Shown: positions 17,754 through 26,472 of the stretch, one piece after another | Layout of the letters: each line of letters begins with the position of its first letter | Position numbering within the stretch: position 1 is the stretch's first letter | From: Bin87 sp034423115 | Lineage (GTDB): Bacteria; Chloroflexota; Dehalococcoidia; Lucifugimonadales; UBA3495 | DNA: 64,000 bases | Direction: 5' to 3' | NCBI GenBank assembly: GCA_034423115.1 | Contig: DAOUJD010000044.1 | Location: forward strand, 62,001 to 126,000 | The notes under the pieces: model-generated | Database searches by the model: none | What the model was told of the DNA's origin: nothing | The model's input: only the letters and a program-made list of their open reading frames with translations | Made by a program: the position numbers and the translations under genes

Positions 17754-18725
17754 CTAGCGCAGGAACCAGCCGGGGCCGGGAGTCGGCCCGTCGTGGTTGT
17801 ACACGTTCTGGCCGTAGGCGGCCACCGCAGCGCCGGAGGCGAGGGTTACCGACGATGCGAACAACCAGACCAGCACTATGAGCACCGACGCCAGCGGGCC
17901 GTACACCAGGTGGGACGGCGCGGCGTAGCTGATGAATAGCGCGACACCGTAGTTGACCGCCTGCAGGGCCACGCCGGCCACGCCCGCTCCGATGATTGCC
18001 CACCGCCAGAGCACGCGGCGTTCGGGTACGTAGCGGTAAACGATCAGGAATGCGACGACGGATAATAGTCCCGCGAACACATTGGACCACCAGCCTTGCG
18101 TGATAAACGTTGCGATGACATCGGCCGGCACGGCGGGGTCGGGCCGGCGCGAGGTCTGCGACGACAGGCCATAAGAAATCAGATAGGTGAACACGCTGGA
18201 CAACAACAGGGCCAGTGACGTGGCGCTCATGAGGAGGTATTGGCGGGTCTTGCCGAATATGCCAACTTGGGCCGGGGCGATGCCCCACATGCGGTTGACC
18301 ACGACTCCCACGGATCCGAACAGCTTGTAGGACCCCCAGACCAGGCCCAGCAGGGCGAAGACGCCGGTGATGCCTACGACGGTGGAATCCTCGGTGATCA
18401 GCAAGCCTTCGAGATCGATGTCGCCGGGCAGCAAACGGGATGACCACGCGTCGAACCAACCCATGGAGAGTTCTTGCCCCAAAGCGAGTCCGAAAAACTG
18501 CAACAGCGCAACGGACACCGGAATCAGCGCGACCATTCCGTAGTAGGCGATGCCGGCGATGAGTTGCTGCGCGTCGTTGCGCGTCACGGCCGCGAGCGTC
18601 GCCAGGACCACGCGTAATGGTCTCCAGCGGGCGGCTGTGGCCTCGATTCGGCGCCTGAGTCGGGACAACCACAGGATGCCGCCGACCCAGTCCGCGACGC
18701 GTTCGGAGGCGCGGTCCAGGATCAT
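17754..18725 (-). CDS. YihY/BrkB-family membrane protein
   Basis: 323 residues from the ATG at 18725, which overlaps the upstream signal peptidase stop as ATGA, implying coupled translation. About six hydrophobic helices are visible: AGIAYYGMVALIPVSVALLQF near 57, GVFALLGLVWGSYKLFG, YLLMSATSLALLLSSVFTYL, VFAGLLSVVAFLIVYRY, WAIIGAGVAGVALQAVNYGV and LASVLIVLVWLFASSVTLASG. The early Tyr-rich helix and the GPLASVLIVLVWLF segment near the end are typical of the YihY/BrkB (formerly RNase BN) family. Function in cells is not settled. Confidence 0.88.
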   Translation of the reverse strand: MILDRASERVADWVGGILWLSRLRRRIEATAARWRPLRVVLATLAAVTRNDAQQLIAGIAYYGMVALIPVSVALLQFFGLALGQELSMGWFDAWSSRLLPGDIDLEGLLITEDSTVVGITGVFALLGLVWGSYKLFGSVGVVVNRMWGIAPAQVGIFGKTRQYLLMSATSLALLLSSVFTYLISYGLSSQTSRRPDPAVPADVIATFITQGWWSNVFAGLLSVVAFLIVYRYVPERRVLWRWAIIGAGVAGVALQAVNYGVALFISYAAPSHLVYGPLASVLIVLVWLFASSVTLASGAAVAAYGQNVYNHDGPTPGPGWFLR

Positions 18726-19225
18726 CGGGGGTTGGGCCCCATCGGTTTGGAGTGGCGCGGCGGCCAACTGAACCACACCCGGCCGATTATCGTCTGCAAC
18801 GGTACGGGGCCGTAACGGCGGCTATCGTTGCTGTCGGCCCGGTTGTCGCCCAACAGGAAATATTCGTGGTCGTCGCATAGCCACGACGAGGTCTTGTGGG
18901 CCCGGTCTGTGACAGTGGTGGAATAGGGTTCAGTCAACGGTACGTCGTCGATCGCGATGAGCACGCCGTCGATCGCGGTGACGAATTCGCCGGGCAGTCC
19001 GATGACCCGCTTGACCCAGAATGAGCCATCCATGGCCGGCGACTCTACAACCACCACCGCTCCGCGTCGGTAGCCGCCGGGCGTCCACGACCGGGGCACG
19101 ACGTGCAGCAGGTCGCCGTGGCGCAAAGCCGGCCGCATGCTTTCACCGCGCACGCGAAAGTGGGACCGGAACAAGAACGCAGGGAAGCCGCCTATGAACG
19201 TTGCTCCAATACGGGCCGTGTTCAT
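18722..19225 (-). CDS. lepB: Signal peptidase I-like serine protease (S26)
   Basis: 167 residues, short for LepB. The catalytic Ser is in GESMRPAL (near 28-35) and the general-base Lys in WVKRVIGLPGE (near 70). Box E reads LLGDNRADSNDSRRYGPV (near 123-140). The N-terminus has only a weak hydrophobic segment (GATFIGGFPAFLF) rather than a full anchor, as in short S26 proteases. It would cut signal peptides from exported proteins. pheA lies 9 bp upstream and YihY overlaps its stop, so the three form a minus-strand operon. Confidence 0.88.
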   Translation of the reverse strand: MNTARIGATFIGGFPAFLFRSHFRVRGESMRPALRHGDLLHVVPRSWTPGGYRRGAVVVVESPAMDGSFWVKRVIGLPGEFVTAIDGVLIAIDDVPLTEPYSTTVTDRAHKTSSWLCDDHEYFLLGDNRADSNDSRRYGPVPLQTIIGRVWFSWPPRHSKPMGPNPR

Positions 19226-19234
19226 GCAGGACGA

Positions 19235-20071
19235 TCAATCTGTGGGGGGTTCCCAGCACGGGTACGAGCCCAGGATTTTGAATACGTCGGCGTACTCGCG
19301 CAGGCCCCGCAGGGCGGCCGCGACCTCGGGTTCCTCGCGGTGGCCCTCGCAGTCGATGAGGAACACGTAGCGACCCAATTCCCGCTTGGTGGGACGGCTC
19401 TCAATCTTGACCAGGTTTATGTTCCGCTCGGCGAATTCTCCGATGGCGTGATAGAGGTTGCCGGGTCGGTCGATGGCGAACGCAAAGCTGATGGAAGTCC
19501 GGTCGTGGCCGGTGGGCGGATGGTCGTCGTGGGCCAGAGCGACGAAACGGGTCTGGTTGGCCGAGTTGTCCTGGATGCTCTGCGCGAGGATCCGCACGTC
19601 GTAGATCTCAGTGGCGCGCTGGGGGCAGATGGCAGCGGCCGGCGCGCGGCTGGATTGCATGTCGATAACCGCGGCGACGGTACTGAGGGAGGCTTCACGG
19701 GGGACGGTGGGGAAATGCTCGCCGAGATAGGCGCGGCACTGGGCCAGGGCCTGGGGGTGCGAATAGATCACCTCCACCGATTCGGGCGACACGCCGGGCG
19801 GAGCGACCAGGTAATGATCGATGGGGATCACCACCTCGTTTTTGATGGAAAGGTCGGACTGGGCGATAAGGAGGTCGAGGGTAAAAGTGACCGAACCTTC
19901 CAGGCTGTTCTCGATGGGAACGACGCCGGATTCCAGCTCGTCAGCAACTACGGCGGCGCCCACGGCGCTGATGGTGGGGTAGGGCTGGAGCTCGGCGTCC
20001 GGCGCATAGAGCAGAGCGGCCTGCTCGGTGTAGGTGCCGGCGGGGCCCAGGTAGCCGATTCGATCAGGCAT
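19235..20071 (-). CDS. pheA: Prephenate dehydratase
   Basis: 278 residues, the length of a monofunctional enzyme converting prephenate to phenylpyruvate for phenylalanine synthesis. Motifs: IGYLGPAGTYTEQAA at the N-terminus, GVVPIENSLEGSV near 50, SHPQALAQC near 108 and NQTRFVAL near 175. The C-terminal ACT domain carries the phenylalanine-binding ESRPTKRELGRYVFLID near 227. It has no chorismate mutase domain. TrkA ends 34 bp upstream. Confidence 0.96.
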   Translation of the reverse strand: MPDRIGYLGPAGTYTEQAALLYAPDAELQPYPTISAVGAAVVADELESGVVPIENSLEGSVTFTLDLLIAQSDLSIKNEVVIPIDHYLVAPPGVSPESVEVIYSHPQALAQCRAYLGEHFPTVPREASLSTVAAVIDMQSSRAPAAAICPQRATEIYDVRILAQSIQDNSANQTRFVALAHDDHPPTGHDRTSISFAFAIDRPGNLYHAIGEFAERNINLVKIESRPTKRELGRYVFLIDCEGHREEPEVAAALRGLREYADVFKILGSYPCWEPPTD

Positions 20072-20105
20072 CAGTGTTCACGACAGTTGGGTGGGTCGTC
20101 CGCGC

Positions 20106-20762
20106 TCATCTCTGGAAGGCTCGAGAAACCTGCTCGTGGCTGCCGACGACGACGAGTATGTCTCCGTCGCCGATGATTTCGTCGTCGCTGGGGTTGACGA
20201 TATACTCATGGCCCCGCTGGATCACCATGGTGATCAGGCGGTTGGGGTTCTCGCTGCCCAGGCCAATGCCGCGCAGGCTGCGTCCCCTCATGTTTTCGGG
20301 AGGGCGCAATTTGTGAATTCCATCTGTGTCGGTGATGCCGATGAAGTCGATGGAGTTCGGGGTGAGGTCAAGGCTGGCGGCCCGGACGGCGGCCTCCTCC
20401 TCGGGGAAGATCACCTTATCGGCTCCGACCCGGTGCAGGATCTCCGCATGCCTGGTGTCCGTGGCGCGGGCAATCACAAACGGCAAGCCCATCGTCTTGA
20501 GCAGCATGGTGGTGATGATGCTGGATTGCACCTGGCTGCCGAGGGCGACCACGGCCACGTCCATGTCGGCGATACCCAGATCTCGCAGGGCGGTTTCGCT
20601 GGTGGCGTCGGCCTCAACAGCATAGGTCACGCGGCCAAGCATGGACTGCACGCGCAGATCGTTCAGGTCGATACCCAGAACTTCGTGGTCGCTTTGGAAC
20701 AGGGTTGTCGCCAATTTGGCGCCAAACCGCCCCAGACCGATGACACAGACTTGATTCGGCAT
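20106..20762 (-). CDS. trkA: TrkA/KtrA-type potassium transport regulatory protein
   Basis: 218 residues: an N-terminal RCK/Rossmann domain with CVIGLGRFG (NAD(H)/nucleotide-binding glycines, near 6-14) and LGIDLND, followed by a C-terminal TrkA-C domain (RGRSLRGIGLGSENPNRLI, then DILVVVGSHEQV). It gates the membrane subunit encoded immediately upstream; only 5 bp separate them. A single RCK domain makes it KtrA-like rather than the duplicated E. coli TrkA. Confidence 0.93.
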   Translation of the reverse strand: MPNQVCVIGLGRFGAKLATTLFQSDHEVLGIDLNDLRVQSMLGRVTYAVEADATSETALRDLGIADMDVAVVALGSQVQSSIITTMLLKTMGLPFVIARATDTRHAEILHRVGADKVIFPEEEAAVRAASLDLTPNSIDFIGITDTDGIHKLRPPENMRGRSLRGIGLGSENPNRLITMVIQRGHEYIVNPSDDEIIGDGDILVVVGSHEQVSRAFQR

Positions 20763-20767
20763 GATCG

Positions 20768-22336
20768 TTACCCAATTCTAACGGGTTCCTGGGGATAACG
20801 GTAGGATGCTTCTTCCCGAGGGGCTAGCAGCATGACCAACGTGAGCGGCCCAATGCGGCCGGCAAGCATGGTTACCATAAATATTATAGACCCGGCCAGG
20901 CTCAAATCGGCCGAAACTCCGGTGGACATACCATTGGTACCGAAAGCGGAAACGGTCTCGAAGATCAGCTTTTCAAAATTCAGGTGGGGTTCGGTATAGG
21001 TCAATATGGGGGTCACCACGCCGAGGTAGGCCACGGCGATGAGGGCAATCATCAGCGCCCGGGCAACCAGAGTCTCACCGATCTCACGGCGGAATATCTC
21101 AGTACGGGGATGCCGCAGGGCGGCAGACCGGGCCGCCGCCAGAAGCACGGCGAGCGTGTTGACCTTGATACCGCCGGCCACGGACGCGGTGGAACCACCA
21201 ATAAACATCAGCCCGCCATAGATGAGTAGGGTAAAGTCGCGAACCCCGCTCCAGTCCAGAGCCGCAAACCCCGCCGTGCGGCCGCTGGCGCCGTGAAAAA
21301 TGGAGGATCCTGCCTTGCCAAGGAAGGAATGGCCGGCAAGAACCCCGTTCCACTCTGCGAAAAGAAAGGCGCCGGAGCTCAGCGCGTACAGCGAAAGGGT
21401 GAGCATTACGACGAGCTTGGTGTCCAGGGTGAAGCGCGAAAAATTGAACAGGTACAGGCCGCTCAGTCGCCCGCGGCCGAACCCGGGGCGCCAGTTCCGG
21501 CGCATGTCCACCATCAGTGGCCATCCCAACGCGCCCAGGATGATCATGGGCGTGATCAGTCCCGCGAGATACGGGTACGCACCCAGGGTGTCCAGGTTGT
21601 TCCCGCTGGCGGCGTTGGGCAGGATGGAGAGGCCTGCGTTGTTGAAAGCGGACACGGAGAGGAACATGGACTGCCAGGCCGCCTCCGCCAAAGACATACC
21701 GGGCATGGAGCGCATTTGGTAAAAGATCAACACTGCGCCGATGAAGTAACCCAGCATGAAGGCCAGAACAATGTTGCGCGCGACCTTGGCGACGTTGGAG
21801 GTGTGGCCGGAGCCAACGGTGTCGCGATATACCTCCTCCTCGATTACTGTGGTGCGCCGGCCGAAGAATACCAACACGGTGGCGGCGGTCATGAACTCGA
21901 GGCCGCCAATCAGCATGAGAACGAAGAGGATGATTTGGCCGGAAGTGGACCAGAAGGTCTGGGTGTCAACCTGAGTGAGGCCGGTCACGGTGGATGCCGA
22001 GATCGCGGTGAAAAAAGCGACCTGAAAACCGGCGCTTTGACCGTCGGCGGCGGCAGCCGGGAGGACCAACAACAAGCCGCCAACGATGTTGAGCAACAGG
22101 AAAACGCCCAACAGGATAGCCGGCGCCGATGTCCATCGTCGTGGCGGTAAGCGCGAGCGGATCGGGACCCGCACGGGAGCGGCCCGGCGCCACGTCACAG
22201 CGGAGGGGGCCGGGCCGGCGGAGCCGTCGTTCGGTTCGTTCACGGGGTGAGTGTCCGGCTGGGGATGCAGGGAAGCGGAGGGGTAAACCGCCGGCCGTGT
22301 CGTATTGGTCAGCGCTATTATCGGCGCAACTGACAA
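20768..22336 (-). CDS. trkH: TrkH/KtrB-family potassium transporter
   Basis: 522-residue membrane subunit of a Trk/Ktr potassium uptake system. The four selectivity-filter loops are visible: STVTGLTQVD, FNNAGLSI, GRTAGFAAL and FGTNGMSTG, each with its central Gly. The first ~70 residues are polar, Pro-rich and lack family similarity, so the true start may be further in; an in-frame GTG lies at 22243. It forms an operon with the trkA-like gene and diverges from leuS across a 186-bp gap. Confidence 0.93.
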   Translation of the reverse strand: MSVAPIIALTNTTRPAVYPSASLHPQPDTHPVNEPNDGSAGPAPSAVTWRRAAPVRVPIRSRLPPRRWTSAPAILLGVFLLLNIVGGLLLVLPAAAADGQSAGFQVAFFTAISASTVTGLTQVDTQTFWSTSGQIILFVLMLIGGLEFMTAATVLVFFGRRTTVIEEEVYRDTVGSGHTSNVAKVARNIVLAFMLGYFIGAVLIFYQMRSMPGMSLAEAAWQSMFLSVSAFNNAGLSILPNAASGNNLDTLGAYPYLAGLITPMIILGALGWPLMVDMRRNWRPGFGRGRLSGLYLFNFSRFTLDTKLVVMLTLSLYALSSGAFLFAEWNGVLAGHSFLGKAGSSIFHGASGRTAGFAALDWSGVRDFTLLIYGGLMFIGGSTASVAGGIKVNTLAVLLAAARSAALRHPRTEIFRREIGETLVARALMIALIAVAYLGVVTPILTYTEPHLNFEKLIFETVSAFGTNGMSTGVSADLSLAGSIIFMVTMLAGRIGPLTLVMLLAPREEASYRYPQEPVRIG

Positions 22337-22433
22337 TATGTCAAACAGCGTTGTGCCCTTAGCGTTGGCCGCGGGCCCAGTGGGGATCCGAGGCGGTGAA
22401 TTTGGCGTCGGCCCAGGGCGGGCAGCGTGCCGA

Positions 22434-22481
22434 TGTTATACTGTCTTATCATCGCGGTTGCGCTCTCGCCTGTGCTATATT
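22434..22481 (+). promoter_or_regulatory. Two extended -10 promoter candidates upstream of leuS
   Basis: TGTTATACT (22434-22442) and TGCTATATT (22473-22481) both fit TGn plus a TATA-type -10 hexamer. Neither has a good -35 hexamer at the expected distance. They lie 80 and 41 bp before the leuS ATG. I looked for a T-box in this leader and saw none. Confidence 0.35.
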
Positions 22482-22522
22482 GAGCGACGGCGTAGTAATT
22501 CCAGCACGAGGGATCCCTTCCA

Positions 22523-25003
22523 ATGACGACCACAGTGCAGCGTCAAGTTGAGCCTCGTTTTGACGTGGTAGCCATCGACCGCAAGTGGCAGGAACGGTGG
22601 GAACAAGACGGCATCTATCGGGTTGACGACAACGACCCGCGCCCGAAGTGGTTCGAGATGACGATGTATCCCTACCCGTCGGGCGACCTGCACATCGGCC
22701 ACTGGTATGCGATGGCGCCCTCGGATGCCCACGCGCGGTTCCGGCGGATGCAGGGTTACAACGTGCTGCACCCGATCGGTTTTGACGCGTTCGGGCTGCC
22801 GGCGGAAAACGCGGCCATCTCCAGGGGCATCCACCCCTACGAATGGACCATGTCCAACGTGGAGAACATGCGCCGCCAACTGCGGTCGTTGGGCGCGATC
22901 TACGACTGGGACCGCGAGGTAGTGTGCTGCCTGCCCGAATATTACCGCTGGAACCAGTGGTTCTTCATAAAGCTGTACGAACAGGGCCTGGCCTACCGTG
23001 CCAAAGCGCCGGTGGTATGGTGCCCATCGTGTCAGACGGTGCTAGCCAACGAACAGGTGCTGAACGGGGTGTGCGAACGGTGCGATACGCCGATCACGCG
23101 CCGCGATTTCGAGCAGTGGTTCTTCCGGATCACCGACTACGCGGACGAACTCCTGGACTTCGACACGCTGGACGATTGGCCGGACAAGATCCTGACCATG
23201 CAGCGCAACTGGATCGGCCGGAGCGAGGGCGTGGAGATCGGGTTCGACATATCCGATTACGGCCTGGAAGAGCGGGAGATCCGCACCTTTACCACACGGA
23301 TAGACACCATATTCGGCGTGACCTTTATCGTCCTGGCGCCCGAGCACCCGCTGGTGGCGAAGCTGACCTCGGAGAGCAAACGGTCAGAGGTCGAAGCCTA
23401 CGTCGAACGGGCCCGCGCCTCCTCGGAAATCGACCGCCTTTCGGCTGACCGGGAAAAGACCGGCGTATTCATTGGAGCGAGCGCGCGCAACCGACTCAGC
23501 AACGAGCACGTGCCCATCTATGTGGCCGACTACGTGCTGACCACGTATGGGACGGGCGCGGTGATGGGCGTGCCGGCCCACGACGACCGCGACCTCGAAT
23601 TCGCCAGGAAATTCCGGCTACCGGTTCGCACAGTCATAGCTCCCATTGAATGGGATGGGAGCGAACCCGCGCAGGCGTACCTGGGCAACGGGTTTATGAC
23701 CAACTCCGGAGCCTACGAGGGCATGACCAACGAGGAAGGGACGGTCGCCATCTCCAACGACGTGGAGCGTCGGGGTTGGGGGCATCGCACCACGACCTAC
23801 CGTTTGCGGGACTGGCTGATCTCACGGCAACGGTACTGGGGCACGCCGATACCGATGGTGTACTGCGATACCTGCGGAGTGCAACCGGTTCCAGAATCAG
23901 AGTTGCCTGTGCTGCTGCCGGAGGACGCAGAGTTCCGACCCACCGGCGAGTCGCCGCTGGCCATCAATGAGGCGTTCGTCAAAACGGTGTGCCCGAAATG
24001 CGGCGGACCGGGACGGCGCGAAACAGACACCATGGACACGTTCATGGACTCGTCGTGGTACATGCTGCGGTATTGCACGCCGCAATTCGACGGTGGGCCA
24101 TTCGAAGCGGACACCGCGGCCGAATGGATGCCGGTGAACCAGTACACCGGCGGCGCTGAGCACGCGGTGATGCACCTCCTGTACAGCCGGTTCTTCATCA
24201 AGTCGCTGCGTGACATGGGCATGCTGGATATCGACGAGCCGTTCCTGCGGCTGTTCAACCAGGGTGTGATCCTGGGTTCCGACCACGAAAAGATGAGCAA
24301 GAGCCGCGGCAACGTGGTGAACCCGGACGACGTGGTAGGACAGGTGGGCGCCGATGCAGTCCGTTGCTTCCTGATGTTCATCGGCCCGTGGGACCAAGGG
24401 GGCCCGTGGAGCGATGAGGGCATCAACGGGGTAGTGCGCTGGCTAAACCGGGTGTGGAATCTGGTGGAACACGATGCTGGTGAACTGGATGCCCATCCGA
24501 CGGATCCGGCGGCGGTTCGGGACACGCAGCGCGTGCTGCATCAAACGATCCGCAAGTGTTACGAGGACCTGGACAATTTTAAGTTCAACACCTCCATTGC
24601 CGCTTTGATGGAACTGGTGAACCACCTGAGTCGGGTGAGGAACGACCAATCGGTGGACAGCGCCACCTGGCGTGACAGCATCGAGAAATTCCTGCTGATG
24701 CTGGCGCCCATCGCACCGCACGTCGCCGAGGAACTTTGGGAGAGCACCGGACACGCCTACAGCGTTCACCAGCAGGATTTCCCCCGCTGGGACGAGGACT
24801 TGGCCGCCGAGGATGAGATTACGCTGGTGGTGCAGGTGAACGGCAGAGTACGGGACCGGATCACCGTGTCCGCCGGGATCGGCGAGGACGAGGCCCGGCA
24901 GCTTGCGCTGGACAGCCAACGGGTGCAGGCCCACGTGAACGGCAAGACCGTGCGCAACGTGGTTTACGTGCCGGGGAGGCTGGTTAACGTGGTGGTGGGG
25001 TAG
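22523..25003 (+). CDS. leuS: Leucyl-tRNA synthetase
   Basis: 826 residues, class I synthetase charging tRNA-Leu. The HIGH motif is in HIGHWYAM (near 57-64). A zinc-ribbon-like CPSC...CERC lies near 172-192. The CP1 editing domain contains the conserved TTYGTGAVMGVPAHDDRD region, near 345. KMSKS is in HEKMSKSRGN, near 590. A leucine-specific C-terminal domain (LVVQVNGRVRDRITV) ends the chain. Length and order are normal for the bacterial enzyme. Confidence 0.98.
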   Translation: MTTTVQRQVEPRFDVVAIDRKWQERWEQDGIYRVDDNDPRPKWFEMTMYPYPSGDLHIGHWYAMAPSDAHARFRRMQGYNVLHPIGFDAFGLPAENAAISRGIHPYEWTMSNVENMRRQLRSLGAIYDWDREVVCCLPEYYRWNQWFFIKLYEQGLAYRAKAPVVWCPSCQTVLANEQVLNGVCERCDTPITRRDFEQWFFRITDYADELLDFDTLDDWPDKILTMQRNWIGRSEGVEIGFDISDYGLEEREIRTFTTRIDTIFGVTFIVLAPEHPLVAKLTSESKRSEVEAYVERARASSEIDRLSADREKTGVFIGASARNRLSNEHVPIYVADYVLTTYGTGAVMGVPAHDDRDLEFARKFRLPVRTVIAPIEWDGSEPAQAYLGNGFMTNSGAYEGMTNEEGTVAISNDVERRGWGHRTTTYRLRDWLISRQRYWGTPIPMVYCDTCGVQPVPESELPVLLPEDAEFRPTGESPLAINEAFVKTVCPKCGGPGRRETDTMDTFMDSSWYMLRYCTPQFDGGPFEADTAAEWMPVNQYTGGAEHAVMHLLYSRFFIKSLRDMGMLDIDEPFLRLFNQGVILGSDHEKMSKSRGNVVNPDDVVGQVGADAVRCFLMFIGPWDQGGPWSDEGINGVVRWLNRVWNLVEHDAGELDAHPTDPAAVRDTQRVLHQTIRKCYEDLDNFKFNTSIAALMELVNHLSRVRNDQSVDSATWRDSIEKFLLMLAPIAPHVAEELWESTGHAYSVHQQDFPRWDEDLAAEDEITLVVQVNGRVRDRITVSAGIGEDEARQLALDSQRVQAHVNGKTVRNVVYVPGRLVNVVVG

Positions 25004-25016
25004 AAGAGGGGGCGTT

Positions 25017-25373
25017 GTGGGTGAAGTGCATGATTCCTTTGGCATCTGGACCAGCGACGGTTTCTACCAACGCAACCTACGCATGCAAGCGGACACTGGA
25101 GCAGTTTACTGCCAGTTGCCCGAAGGGTTACTGCGCGAAATGGGTTGGGCGCCAAATCTCCCGTCTCGTTCTTTCATCCTTGCCGACGGGTCTCGAGTTA
25201 TCGCAGATCTGGGGACAGTCCGAGTGCGCTACAATGGCGTTGATTCTGACGAGACATTCGTGTTTGGAGAGGACGGTAGCACGCCGCTAATTGGCGTTGA
25301 ATTGTTGCAAAATCGTGGTTTGGGCGTTGACCCAGTTAATCATCGGCTGATACTAATTGAGCGGCAACATTAG
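25017..25373 (+). CDS. Retropepsin-like aspartyl protease-fold protein
   Basis: 118 residues from GTG 25017. The catalytic triad motif is ADTGAVYCQLPEGLLREMGW (near 25-44). It is followed by the flap-like LADGSRVIADLGTVRVRYNG and the second-lobe STPLIGVELLQNRGLGVDP, the usual layout of small bacterial clan AA proteases that would dimerise. Base composition is lower in GC than leuS. It starts 13 bp after leuS and is followed by a diverged paralogue. Substrate unknown. Confidence 0.8.
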   Translation: MGEVHDSFGIWTSDGFYQRNLRMQADTGAVYCQLPEGLLREMGWAPNLPSRSFILADGSRVIADLGTVRVRYNGVDSDETFVFGEDGSTPLIGVELLQNRGLGVDPVNHRLILIERQH

Positions 25374-25413
25374 AATTGATCGATTCGATCACAGTTTGGT
25401 AGGGAGGGACACC

Positions 25414-25833
25414 ATGCGCGATTACAGCCACGGTTCTTATCTCGACATCATGCTGAGGTCGCAAGATCTCCAAAGCTGTCACACAGTGCGCGTACGGGTT
25501 GACAAGAACGATTCTTATACACGGTTTCCGGCTAAGTTGCTGACGGAGATGGGCTGGTCAATCAAAGGATGGGTACGCGCTAGCCTTGAAGAACCCGCTA
25601 CTCTCCCCGACGGATCCCCGGCAGGTACGGCATTGGGGGCAGTCATAATCGAGATTGACAACACCATGATGCGTGAACTGGCAGTGTTTGAGGATGATAA
25701 CTGCCAGCCGACGCTGGGGGCGCACCTCCTGCACTGCATGGGTGTGAAAGTAGCTCCTGAGCATCGCACAATGTTCGGGGATGAAATCCTATATCCCCGG
25801 CCCAGGAAAGTTATGCTCAATGACACTCGTTGA
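25414..25833 (+). CDS. Diverged retropepsin-like protein without the catalytic DTG
   Basis: 139 residues from the ATG at 25414, behind GGGAGGG. The order of elements matches the upstream protease: RVDKNDSYTRFPAKLLTEMGW in place of ADTGAVYCQLPEGLLREMGW, then a longer LPDGSPAGTALGAVIIEID, and QPTLGAHLLHCMGVKVAPEHR in place of STPLIGVELLQNRGLGVDP. The catalytic Asp-Thr-Gly is replaced by Asn-Asp-Ser, so it is probably inactive as a protease, perhaps a partner or regulator of its neighbour. Its end overlaps the cbiC start by 14 bp. Confidence 0.7.
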   Translation: MRDYSHGSYLDIMLRSQDLQSCHTVRVRVDKNDSYTRFPAKLLTEMGWSIKGWVRASLEEPATLPDGSPAGTALGAVIIEIDNTMMRELAVFEDDNCQPTLGAHLLHCMGVKVAPEHRTMFGDEILYPRPRKVMLNDTR

Positions 25834-26467
25834 AAAATACGCGCTGCTGCCGGACGAGATCGATCGCCAGAGCCTGGTGATGGTCGCCGAAAGCCTCGTG
25901 GGCTACGATTCCGAGGCTGCGTTGTCGTCCGCTGAGCGTTACGTGTTGCATCGCATCGTGCGGGCCGAGGGTGACCCTGCCATCGCCGCCGACGTGCGGT
26001 TCACCAACGGCGCCGTGGATGCGGCATTGGAATCGTTGAAGAACGCGCGGCGAGTCGTTACGGACGTGCGCATGGTGCAGGTGGGCATATCCCGAGCCGG
26101 CCTGAACCGGAACAACGTGACCACAGACTGCCTGATCGACGCGCCGCAGGTGGCCGAACGGGCCGCAAGGGAAGGGACCACACGCAGTGTCGCCGCCGTG
26201 CGGGAACTCGCGCCACAGATGGACGGCTCGGTAGTCGCCATCGGTAACGCCCCGACCGCTTTGCTGGCCCTGTTGGATTTGATTGACGAGGGTCAAGTGT
26301 CGCCTGCCGCAGTTATTGGAATGCCGGTTGGGTTCGTCGCGTGCCCTGAGTCGAAAGCGGAACTGGCGAGCCGCAACGTGCCGCATATAACGATCCTCGG
26401 GAGGCGAGGCGGAAGTTCGGCTGCCGCTGCCACCGTCAACGCCCTCCTGGACTTGCTAGAGGAGTGA
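25820..26467 (+). CDS. cbiC: Cobalt-precorrin-8 methylmutase (CbiC)
   Basis: 215 residues from the ATG at 25820. CbiC/CobH moves the C-11 methyl group to C-12, giving cobyrinate. Family marks: IVRAEGDPAIAADVRFTNGAV near 48-68, VQVGISRAGLNRNNVTTDCLID near 90 and AIGNAPTALLALLDLI near 140. VIGMPVGFVACPESKAEL near 165 is the conserved glycine-rich substrate loop. First gene of the cobalamin block; cbiX follows with a 6-bp gap. Confidence 0.95.
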   Translation: MTLVEKYALLPDEIDRQSLVMVAESLVGYDSEAALSSAERYVLHRIVRAEGDPAIAADVRFTNGAVDAALESLKNARRVVTDVRMVQVGISRAGLNRNNVTTDCLIDAPQVAERAAREGTTRSVAAVRELAPQMDGSVVAIGNAPTALLALLDLIDEGQVSPAAVIGMPVGFVACPESKAELASRNVPHITILGRRGGSSAAAATVNALLDLLEE

Positions 26468-26472
26468 CCCTT

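Noticed and set aside
22337..22522. T-box leader for leuS
   Set aside because: No AGAGAGCCGG-type stem I motif, T-box sequence or terminator could be found, unlike the trpE leader.
25003..25820. Possible cobalamin riboswitch upstream of the cbi block
   Set aside because: The stretch is almost fully coding and no B12-box-like sequence was found by eye.
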